From Defluviitaleaceae bacterium (lineage in GTDB: Bacteria > Bacillota > Clostridia > Lachnospirales > WRAX01), in contig WQZZ01000007.1 of the NCBI GenBank assembly GCA_009780485.1, forward strand, positions 1 to 40,541: a stretch of DNA of 40,541 nt. Reading direction: 5' to 3'. Below are positions 8,873 to 15,411 of this stretch, in pieces (positions within the stretch are counted from its first letter, which is position 1; each line of letters starts with the position of its first letter). The notes beneath the pieces were generated by a model. It was not told where the DNA came from, did no database searches, and worked only from the letters and a program-made list of their open reading frames with translations. The position numbers and the translations under genes were made by a program.

Positions 8873-9813
8873 TGGGTTTCTTCCTCCTCTTCAAAAAACA
8901 TACCTCGTGCAAATGATACTGCGTCAAAGGTTTGCAAATCCTCTACTTGCTCGCCCACACCAATATAACGCACGGGTATTTTTAATTCGCTGGCAATGGA
9001 CAGTACAATACCACCTTTTGCCGTGCCATCTAATTTTGTTAGAATAATACCTGTTATGTCTGCGATTTCCATAAATGTTTTTGCTTGGGAAAGGGCGTTT
9101 TGACCCGTGGTTGCATCAAGTACCAAAAATGTTTCACGGTGGGCATTGGGCATTTCTCTGTCCACAACACGGGATATTTTTTTAAGTTCTTCCATCAGGT
9201 TTTTCTTATTATGCAAGCGACCTGCCGTATCAACAATCAAAACATTAGCGTTTCGTGCCTTGGCGGATGCACAGGCATCAAACACCACGGCGGCGGGGTC
9301 GGAATTTTCTTGATGTTTGATAAGCCCACAGTTTGCACGATTTGCCCAGACTTCCAACTGGTCAATTGCGGCTGCCCTAAAGGTGTCTGCCGCTGCCAAA
9401 ACCACCTGTTTTCCATCTTCTGCAAAATTGCTGGCAAGCTTTCCGATGCTGGTTGTTTTACCCACCCCATTAACACCGATAACTAATATGACGACGGGGC
9501 TTGGTATTTCATCCGCTGGTGGTGCGGCTTCTTCCATGGTTTCTGCAATTATATCAACCAAAGCCTTTTTAACTTCGTCAGCGTCTTGTAATTTCTCTTT
9601 TTTAACCCTTTGTCGTAACCGCTCTACAATATCTAAGGAAGCTGTTGCCCCACAGTCTGCTAAAATCAAGGCTTCTTCTAGCTCCTCAAAAAGTTCCTCG
9701 TCAACCTTTCGGAATGACTTGAACACATTTTCCACACTCTGGGCAATATTTTCACGGGTCTTTGTTAGTCCGCCTACAATCTTCTTAAAAAATCCTTTTT
9801 TCTCTTTTTCCAA
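8869..9813 (-). CDS. ftsY: Signal recognition particle receptor FtsY
   Basis: FtsY is the SRP receptor GTPase that docks ribosome-nascent-chain/SRP complexes at the membrane. Visible features are an N-domain four-helix region, the P-loop VNGVGKTTSIGKLA, the DTFRAAAIDQLEVWA segment, the DTAGRLHNKKNLMEELKKI switch, TKLDGTAKGG and the C-terminal GVGEQVEDLQTFD. The frame extends to a TTG at 9840 and an ATG at 9834, but the perfect promoter puts transcription start near 9842, leaving those starts almost leaderless. The TTG at 9813 has GGAGG 8 nt upstream (9822-9826) and yields the typical N-terminus M-EKEKKGFFKKIVGGLTKTREN, so I prefer it (314 residues). A short acidic A-domain is normal in Firmicutes. 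It heads a four-gene operon. Confidence 0.95.
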   Translation of the reverse strand: MEKEKKGFFKKIVGGLTKTRENIAQSVENVFKSFRKVDEELFEELEEALILADCGATASLDIVERLRQRVKKEKLQDADEVKKALVDIIAETMEEAAPPADEIPSPVVILVIGVNGVGKTTSIGKLASNFAEDGKQVVLAAADTFRAAAIDQLEVWANRANCGLIKHQENSDPAAVVFDACASAKARNANVLIVDTAGRLHNKKNLMEELKKISRVVDREMPNAHRETFLVLDATTGQNALSQAKTFMEIADITGIILTKLDGTAKGGIVLSIASELKIPVRYIGVGEQVEDLQTFDAVSFARGMFFEEEEETQ

Positions 9814-9848
9814 GTCAGCTTCCTCCGATTTCATAGTCAAACTAATCT

Positions 9849-9877
9849 ATTATAACAAAACTTATCCACTCTGTCAA
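9849..9877 (-). promoter_or_regulatory. Sigma-A promoter of the ftsY operon
   Basis: Read on the minus strand, TTGACA (9877-9872), a 17-nt spacer and TATAAT (9854-9849) match the housekeeping consensus perfectly. Expected transcription start is about 9842. Confidence 0.85.
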
Positions 9878-9885
9878 CGCAATCC

Positions 9886-9914
9886 TTGACAATTTAGCGA
9901 CTTAAATGTATGAT
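9886..9914 (+). promoter_or_regulatory. Sigma-A promoter of glgB
   Basis: TTGACA (9886-9891), a 17-nt spacer and TATGAT (9909-9914) form a near-perfect promoter. Transcription should start near 9921, just before the AGAGGTG ribosome site. This rules out the in-frame ATG at 9906, which lies inside the promoter. Its -35 box is only 8 bp from the divergent ftsY -35 box. Confidence 0.85.
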
Positions 9915-9932
9915 ATTAACAGAGGTGATGAG

Positions 9933-12077
9933 ATGGGTTTTACAACAGCTTTGTCAGAAATTGCGAGGATTGTTAATGTGCGACATAAAGACCCTCATAG
10001 TGTGCTTGGTATGCACAATGTGGGGGGCGGGCTTGTGGTTCGGGCTTTTGTTGCTGGGGCTGTGGGTGTTGACGTGGTTTGTGTTGCTAAAGGTATGCGT
10101 TGGCAGATGAATCGTGTCCATGAAGATGGTTTTTTTGAAGTTAAAGTACCTAGACGCAAAAAAATGTTTGTATATGAACTGGAAATTGATTTTGGTGATG
10201 GTAATGTTTATACAGGGCGTGACCCTTATAGCTTTATCTCCATTCTAACTGAATATGATTTATATTTGTTTGCCAATGGAACGCATTACGATTTGCCCAA
10301 CAAGTTAGGTGCAAATTTCAATACCATTGACGGTGTGGACGGTGTACATTTTGCCGTTTGGTCGCCTAATGCCGTAGCTTGCTCTGTAATTGGTGATTTT
10401 AACAATTATGACGGAAGGCGACACCCAATGCGTCTTTTGGGTGACAGTGGTGTGTGGGAGCTTTTTATACCAAACCTTGCAAGGTACGATGCCTATAAAT
10501 TTGAAATTAAGACGACAGACGGAACTTTGTTGCAAAAATCTGACCCTTTTGCTAAGTTTGCCCAGCTTCGACCCTCTACTAATTCATTAATTTACGACTT
10601 GGGCGGTTTTGCATGGGATGACGAGGACTGGTTGACGAACCGCACAAAAGGCGATGGTGCTTTGAATATTTACGAAGTAAACCTTGCCAGTTGGCGTAAA
10701 GATGAGAATGGCGACTTTCTTACATACAAAGAGTTGGCACACCAATTGGTGGACTATGCTAAAAACATGGGTTATACACATTTGGAGCTTATGCCCATTG
10801 CCGAACATCCCTATGACCCCAGTTGGGGCTATCAAGTAACTGGGTTTTACGCTGTTACCAGCCGTTTTGGCAACCCCCACGATTTCAAGTATTTCGTTAA
10901 CCACTGCCACAAAAATGGTATTGGGGTTATTTTGGACTGGGTTCCAGCACATTTTCCAAAGGATGCCCACGGTCTTGAAAATTTTGATGGTGGAAGGCTT
11001 TACGAACACCCCGACCCACAGCAAGCCAACCACCCAGACTGGGGTACGCTGACTTTTGATTATGGTCGCAAAGAAGTCGCTAACTTTCTAATCGCAAACG
11101 CCCTGTTTTGGTTAGAGGAATATCATATCGACGGCCTGAGAGTGGATGCCGTTGCTTCAATGCTTCACCTCAACTATTCCCGAAAGGATGGGGAATGGAC
11201 GCCGAATATTCATGGTGGCGAGGTTAATTTGGAAGCGGAGGAATTTATTAAGCATCTAAATTCTATTGTTGCACAAAAACACCCAAATGTTATGATGATT
11301 GCAGAAGAATCCACCTCATATCCTAATGTTACCGCACCTGTAGAGCAGGGAGGACTTGGTTTTACCCATAAATGGAATATGGGCTGGATGAATGACTTTT
11401 TGAAATATATGTCCCTTGACCCTATCCATCGCAAATTCCACCACAACCTGCTAACCTTCGCCATGATGTACAACCACAGCGAAAATTTTGTGCTGGTATT
11501 GTCCCATGACGAGGTTGTGCATGGCAAAAAATCCCTGCTTAACAAAATGCCTGGGGATTTGTGGCAAAAATGTGCGGGTTTACGTGTTGCACTTGGTTTT
11601 ATGTACGGGCATCCAGGTAAAAAACTTCTGTTTATGGGTGGCGAGTTTGGGCAGTTTATTGAATGGGACAACAACCGTGAGCTTGACTGGTTTTTGCTGG
11701 ATTTTGACCATCACAAGCAAATACAGGACTTTGTGCGGGATTTGAACCATCTGTACAAGTACGAGCCAGCATTGTGGGGCGATAATTTTGAATGGATTGA
11801 TGCCGACAACGCAGACCATTCCATCACATCATTTATTCGCCGTACTGATGACCCTGCAGATGAATTGATTGTTATTTGTAATTTTACGCCAGTTGTCCAC
11901 GAAGCCCACCAAATTCCTGCGAACCATACATACACAGAAATCCTTAATTCTGACAACGAAAAATATGGCGGTAGTGGCGTTGTTAACCAAGCACCACTAA
12001 CGCCAAAAAGCGGACAAATCACGTTGAGATTACCTCCATTAGGCATTACAATTATTAAATTGCAACCGCAACCTTAA
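9933..12077 (+). CDS. glgB: 1,4-alpha-glucan branching enzyme
   Basis: GlgB cuts alpha-1,4-glucan chains and re-attaches them by alpha-1,6 bonds in glycogen synthesis. The 714-residue product has two N-terminal CBM48-type beta domains (start DPHSVLGMH; then HFAVWSPNAVACSVIGDFNNYDG), a GH13 barrel (HLELMPIAEHPYDPSWGYQ, GLRVDAVASM, MIAEEST, VLSHDEVVHGK) and a C-terminal beta domain. With the start at 9933 the catalytic residues fall at Asp405, Glu458 and Asp526, the same numbers as in Escherichia coli GlgB, which supports this start; AGAGGTG lies just upstream. It is a lone glg gene here, with no glgC, glgA or glgP beside it. Confidence 0.97.
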   Translation: MGFTTALSEIARIVNVRHKDPHSVLGMHNVGGGLVVRAFVAGAVGVDVVCVAKGMRWQMNRVHEDGFFEVKVPRRKKMFVYELEIDFGDGNVYTGRDPYSFISILTEYDLYLFANGTHYDLPNKLGANFNTIDGVDGVHFAVWSPNAVACSVIGDFNNYDGRRHPMRLLGDSGVWELFIPNLARYDAYKFEIKTTDGTLLQKSDPFAKFAQLRPSTNSLIYDLGGFAWDDEDWLTNRTKGDGALNIYEVNLASWRKDENGDFLTYKELAHQLVDYAKNMGYTHLELMPIAEHPYDPSWGYQVTGFYAVTSRFGNPHDFKYFVNHCHKNGIGVILDWVPAHFPKDAHGLENFDGGRLYEHPDPQQANHPDWGTLTFDYGRKEVANFLIANALFWLEEYHIDGLRVDAVASMLHLNYSRKDGEWTPNIHGGEVNLEAEEFIKHLNSIVAQKHPNVMMIAEESTSYPNVTAPVEQGGLGFTHKWNMGWMNDFLKYMSLDPIHRKFHHNLLTFAMMYNHSENFVLVLSHDEVVHGKKSLLNKMPGDLWQKCAGLRVALGFMYGHPGKKLLFMGGEFGQFIEWDNNRELDWFLLDFDHHKQIQDFVRDLNHLYKYEPALWGDNFEWIDADNADHSITSFIRRTDDPADELIVICNFTPVVHEAHQIPANHTYTEILNSDNEKYGGSGVVNQAPLTPKSGQITLRLPPLGITIIKLQPQP

Positions 12078-13096
12078 TGGGGTCGGTTTTCGTACAAGAA
12101 ATTGCAAGTGTCCAATCGTGCCATGTACATTTCTTTTTTGTATGGGCAACTGCCAACCGTTCCGCTTATATCGAACAGCTTTAAGTTGTTGTTTTTCCTG
12201 TCTATGCCCACACTGACTTCTAGAGTGTTTAGGGTTTTGTTGTAATGCTTCTGCATTACGGTGGGCAACTGCTCCACCAAATCATCCAATTGACTTTTGA
12301 TGGACTTCCAATCTTCTCCAAACTCCCATTCTAAAAACTTGTTTAGAAAGTGATAGCCGTTCCCGCCAGTTACCGTGCTAGAAACCACCCCAAGGCTAGA
12401 CCCAATCCGTGGAAAATAAGGTAAAGTCACCCACGAGCCACCTTCTCCACTTCTTACCAAATAAATTTTTATGTCAAATGGGTTTTTGGCATTTGTTCGG
12501 GAATATACAAAATCTTGGATGATGTATTCATTTTCCCTAAAAGTCTGCTCTAGTTCCAAAAGTTCTGTTAGGGTTAGGGCTTTAATCTCGTGTTTGGTGT
12601 GCATAAGATAACCGTCGCCTTGAAAATACAACTTGTAAATCCCGCTACCTTCGTTGGAAATATTCGGCTTAGCTATTAGCACACCCTGATTTTCTAGCAC
12701 ATCTACAAGAGAAATGTCTTTGACGTTGTGGGTTTCAATCGCATATTCACTTAAAGGGCTGTTTTTCAAAATATTATATACCTTGGTTTTTCTACCTAAG
12801 TTAACCCAACTAAGAACCACCCCAGCCTTCTGTAAAGCAAGTCGTTTTTGGCGTGACGGGGCAGTTTGCCAGTTAAGTTTGTGGTCTAAAATAACATGAG
12901 GATAAGGTGCAGTCTTTTCGATAAAGTCCTGTTTTTCCACGTCCCAAAAGTTTCCTAAAATAGTTCTGTTGTCTAAATCAATATCGGTAGAGCTAAAATG
13001 AAAAAACTCCAAACCCCGAAACAAAGCAAAGGCGTGCAAGAGTCGCACGTCCTCCATTTTAATATTTTTTCGCATCATAAGTCCAACTCTAATCAA
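12074..13096 (-). CDS. YheC/YheD-like ATP-grasp protein
   Basis: The product resembles the YheC/YheD family, which is spore-coat-associated in Bacillus and has an ATP-grasp fold: start IRVGLMMRKN, central VLIAKPNISNEGSGIYKLYF, FRENEYIIQDFVYS, PFDIKIYLVRS, and the C-terminal LFDISGTVGSCPYKKEMY. The frame runs up to an apparent start at 13156, but a sigma-A-like promoter lies inside that extension. A TTG at 13096 has AGGGGG 8 nt upstream and gives the family-like N-terminus, so I use it (340 residues). The substrate is unknown. Its stop codon and that of glgB overlap in the same TTAA. Family call is fairly sure; the spore role is inferred. Confidence 0.8.
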   Translation of the reverse strand: MIRVGLMMRKNIKMEDVRLLHAFALFRGLEFFHFSSTDIDLDNRTILGNFWDVEKQDFIEKTAPYPHVILDHKLNWQTAPSRQKRLALQKAGVVLSWVNLGRKTKVYNILKNSPLSEYAIETHNVKDISLVDVLENQGVLIAKPNISNEGSGIYKLYFQGDGYLMHTKHEIKALTLTELLELEQTFRENEYIIQDFVYSRTNAKNPFDIKIYLVRSGEGGSWVTLPYFPRIGSSLGVVSSTVTGGNGYHFLNKFLEWEFGEDWKSIKSQLDDLVEQLPTVMQKHYNKTLNTLEVSVGIDRKNNNLKLFDISGTVGSCPYKKEMYMARLDTCNFLYENRPH

Positions 13097-13118
13097 GTTC
13101 AAAGCCCCCTTAGGTTCT

Positions 13119-13148
13119 ATTTTACGCCACAACCCAACAAAAGTCAAC
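13119..13148 (-). promoter_or_regulatory. Sigma-A promoter of the YheC/D-like gene
   Basis: Minus strand TTGACT (13148-13143), an 18-nt spacer and TAAAAT (13124-13119). It places the transcription start just upstream of the AGGGGG ribosome site and the TTG start at 13096. Confidence 0.55.
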
Positions 13149-13205
13149 AATTGCAATGGATATTTTTTTGTGGCAGATGCAAAATATCTAAAAGGATGTG
13201 ATTTG

Positions 13206-13925
13206 ATGAAATTAAAAGGCTTACTTGTTGTGGCGTTTATGGTGCTATTGCCCTCCCTGCACCCTGCAATTATAGAAACGCCAATCTATGCCCAAATTGT
13301 GACTGATGGAGATTTTTACAAAGACAAAACCTTGCGACAAGCAGTGGGTCAAGTTTTTGTAGGGGATATTGTTGAAGTGCTGGAGGATTATTCTGGCGTG
13401 GTTTACCGCATTTCTACTGAAAGCAGTAGTGGGTGGATTGGGGCAAAATTTCTGCTAATTGAAGATGAGTTGCCCACCGATACCACCATCTTAACTCCGC
13501 AACAACTGGAGGGATTTGTAAATGATGGTGCATACGAAAGTCGCACCAAATATTTAATTTTGGTGGACATTAATCGCCAAAAGACCCATGTTTTCCAAGG
13601 TGAGGTAGGTGGATGGTCGCTTGAAAAATCCTTTGACTGCTCTACTGGACTAAACACTTCCCCGACAACCCGTGGAGAATTTAAGCTGACCGAACGTGGC
13701 GAATGGTTCTACAGCCACAGGTTGTCCAGTGGTGCTAAATATTGGATACGGTTCAATGGGCATTTCCTTTTTCACTCCACCCCTATGGACGAAGGAAGGA
13801 ATTTGATTGCAGAGGAAAATGTGGTAGGTGAAAAACGCTCCAGCGGTTGTGTTCGCTTACTTTTGCCAGATATTAAATGGATTTATGAAAATGTAACGGA
13901 CGGGACGACGGTGGTTATCATATGA
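13206..13925 (+). CDS. Secreted L,D-transpeptidase (YkuD family) with SH3-like domain
   Basis: L,D-transpeptidases make 3-3 peptidoglycan cross-links or attach proteins to the wall using a catalytic cysteine. The 239-residue product has a signal peptide (MKLKGLLVVAFMVLLPSL), a short SH3-like region (~30-85: VGQVFVGDIVEVLEDYSGVVYRI ... GWIGAKFL), and a YkuD domain starting YLILVDINRQKTHVF. The motif is FHSTPMDEG ... KRSSGCVRL: the catalytic Cys and Arg are present, but the common SHGC reads SSGC. The open frame begins at 13170, but AAAGGA lies 9 nt before the ATG at 13206. The next gene follows 27 nt downstream and is probably co-transcribed. Confidence 0.85.
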   Translation: MKLKGLLVVAFMVLLPSLHPAIIETPIYAQIVTDGDFYKDKTLRQAVGQVFVGDIVEVLEDYSGVVYRISTESSSGWIGAKFLLIEDELPTDTTILTPQQLEGFVNDGAYESRTKYLILVDINRQKTHVFQGEVGGWSLEKSFDCSTGLNTSPTTRGEFKLTERGEWFYSHRLSSGAKYWIRFNGHFLFHSTPMDEGRNLIAEENVVGEKRSSGCVRLLLPDIKWIYENVTDGTTVVII

Positions 13926-13952
13926 TGGAATAAAAAACATTTGGAGGTCGCC

Positions 13953-14600
13953 ATGTTCTTTTCTCGTTCACAAGGTGTGGGATGTCAATGCCAACAATGC
14001 CAGCCACGCCAGCAGGGTTGGGGTCGTCCGCCTGTCATGCAACCATCACCACAAAGACAACAAATGCAAAACCGACAACAAATGCCAGCATATCAGCCCC
14101 AAAGACAGCAACCACCACAACAAATGCACCCCATGATGCCAATGCAACCACCACAACAACAAGGCAAAGCCCCATATAGTGACCCATCTGTTCGTTTTGA
14201 ACCCATACCCGAAGGAATGTTACCCCCAGGCATGACCATCCCGACAACTGCTGAAGCACCTGCAAAACCCAGCACAGACACTATAAAAAACTTTCTTCAA
14301 GGCGAGGTTAATAGCTTGGCTTTTTATGAAAAGTTGTCAAAAGTAAGCGAAACTTACAAAGAGCGAGTTTTGGAGCTTATAAGCCACAAGAAAAGCGGAA
14401 ACCCACTTTTGCTACAGGCTAATGTAACCGAAGAAACCAAAGTGGATGAAGTGGACGATTTTGCCAGCGGAATTTCCCACGCCCTTTTGCAAGAAAGCAG
14501 GCAACTACGGGAAATGACAAAAATAAAAGACGGAAGCATTACCCCCGTCCTGCTGGCTAATAAAATTGCAGACATTGCCCATTTAATGTCATTACAATAA
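13953..14600 (+). CDS. Gln/Pro-rich protein with helical (ferritin-like?) C-terminus
   Basis: GGAGG lies 5 nt before the ATG at 13953, so the upstream in-frame TTG at 13941 is rejected. The 215-residue product begins with MFFSRSQGVGCQCQQCQ, a Cys-x-Cys-x-x-Cys cluster. A low-complexity Gln/Pro/Met region follows (to ~residue 80). The C-terminal ~110 residues (IKNFLQGEVNSLAFYEKLSKV ... YKERVLELISHKK ... ISHALLQESRQLREMTKI) are helical and recall the ferritin-like bundles of Clostridia proteins, although I see no full EExxH di-iron set. There is no signal peptide. Spore-coat proteins often combine Gln-rich stretches with such helices, so a coat role is possible but unproven. It ends inside the end of the convergent gene (9-nt overlap). 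Confidence 0.65.
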   Translation: MFFSRSQGVGCQCQQCQPRQQGWGRPPVMQPSPQRQQMQNRQQMPAYQPQRQQPPQQMHPMMPMQPPQQQGKAPYSDPSVRFEPIPEGMLPPGMTIPTTAEAPAKPSTDTIKNFLQGEVNSLAFYEKLSKVSETYKERVLELISHKKSGNPLLLQANVTEETKVDEVDDFASGISHALLQESRQLREMTKIKDGSITPVLLANKIADIAHLMSLQ

Positions 14601-15278
14601 TTTTTCTATATGGCTAAGAACGATTGCTTTACCTGGCAGACTTCTACTTTCCGCTAGGTCTTTTAGTGCTGTCAATTTCTCGCTGTCGTTTGCTTCTGCG
14701 TAAATATCCGCCAAAAGAGTATAAGTCTGGGACACCTCCGAGCCAGCTTCCACGGCGATTTCCAACACTTGCTGGGCATCGTCTTTTTTGTCTTCTGTCA
14801 GCAATGCCTCTGCCCAGTGTCGCATAGCATGGATGAAATTGACGAAATTTTCTTCATATCTTGCAACAAACTCTAAATTTGCCCTGCCGAACATTTTTTT
14901 TAACTCTACATTTGTTTTGGGACTATCGAAGTGTAACATTTTTTTGCTTGCTGCCTGAATTACCTTGTTTTGCCACATACAAACAGGGCGGGGCTTCTCC
15001 TGCTCCTCCGCTGTGTATTCTCTTAGTGGCAAGTCTTCCATAATAACGTGGAAAAGCAACTCGTCCTCAACATCTCTTGCCCTTGCGTTGTTGGCTTCGT
15101 CATTTTCCTCTAACATATCTGCCGTGCGTTGTAATTTTTCATGGCTTTTACGCTTTGCCAGGCGTATCATTATGGTTACAAGTAAAGCCAAAAGCAAAAT
15201 AGGCGTAAGACCTATGGCGACATTCCGCACCAACACATCTGCGAAATCCCCTCCTAGTATTAATGGCATCATTCCCAT
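14592..15278 (-). CDS. Membrane-anchored helical-repeat protein
   Basis: The 228-residue product has one N-terminal transmembrane helix (~18-38, LTPILLLALLVTIMI) followed by basic RLAKRKS, which predicts a cytoplasmic body. A charged linker and a helical domain follow. The last ~90 residues (FIHAMRHWAEALLTEDKKDDAQQVLEIAVEAGSE, YTLLADIYAEANDSEKLTALKDLAE) are TPR-like. AGAGGTG lies 7 nt before the ATG. It stands alone, convergent with the Q/P-rich gene and divergent from the SpoIID-domain gene. Function unknown; the layout recalls the TPR membrane protein of the ftsY operon. Confidence 0.7.
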   Translation of the reverse strand: MGMMPLILGGDFADVLVRNVAIGLTPILLLALLVTIMIRLAKRKSHEKLQRTADMLEENDEANNARARDVEDELLFHVIMEDLPLREYTAEEQEKPRPVCMWQNKVIQAASKKMLHFDSPKTNVELKKMFGRANLEFVARYEENFVNFIHAMRHWAEALLTEDKKDDAQQVLEIAVEAGSEVSQTYTLLADIYAEANDSEKLTALKDLAESRSLPGKAIVLSHIEKLL

Positions 15279-15308
15279 AAGTTATCACCTCTAAAAATTA
15301 GTGCTTTC

Positions 15309-15347
15309 ATTATATCATAAGTTATGGCAAAATAAAAGGGGTATAAT
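15309..15347. promoter_or_regulatory. Divergent -10 elements between 15278 and 15412
   Basis: Two TATAAT boxes face away from each other: one on the minus strand (15314-15309) for the TPR-like gene, one on the plus strand (15342-15347) for the SpoIID-domain gene. Neither has a good -35 at 17 nt, so they may need an activator or another sigma factor. Confidence 0.35.
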
Positions 15348-15411
15348 TTTTCGGACAAGTGCATAAATAATTACCAGTTGGGAAATACAAGTTACGAATG
15401 AGGTGCTTACA

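Noticed and set aside
9906-9932. glgB start at 9906
   Set aside because: The ATG at 9906 lies within the promoter and upstream of the predicted mRNA start; catalytic residue numbering supports 9933.
13941-14280. Minus-strand Val/Gly/Cys-rich frames opposite the Q/P-rich gene
   Set aside because: They are complement artefacts of CAA/CCA repeats.
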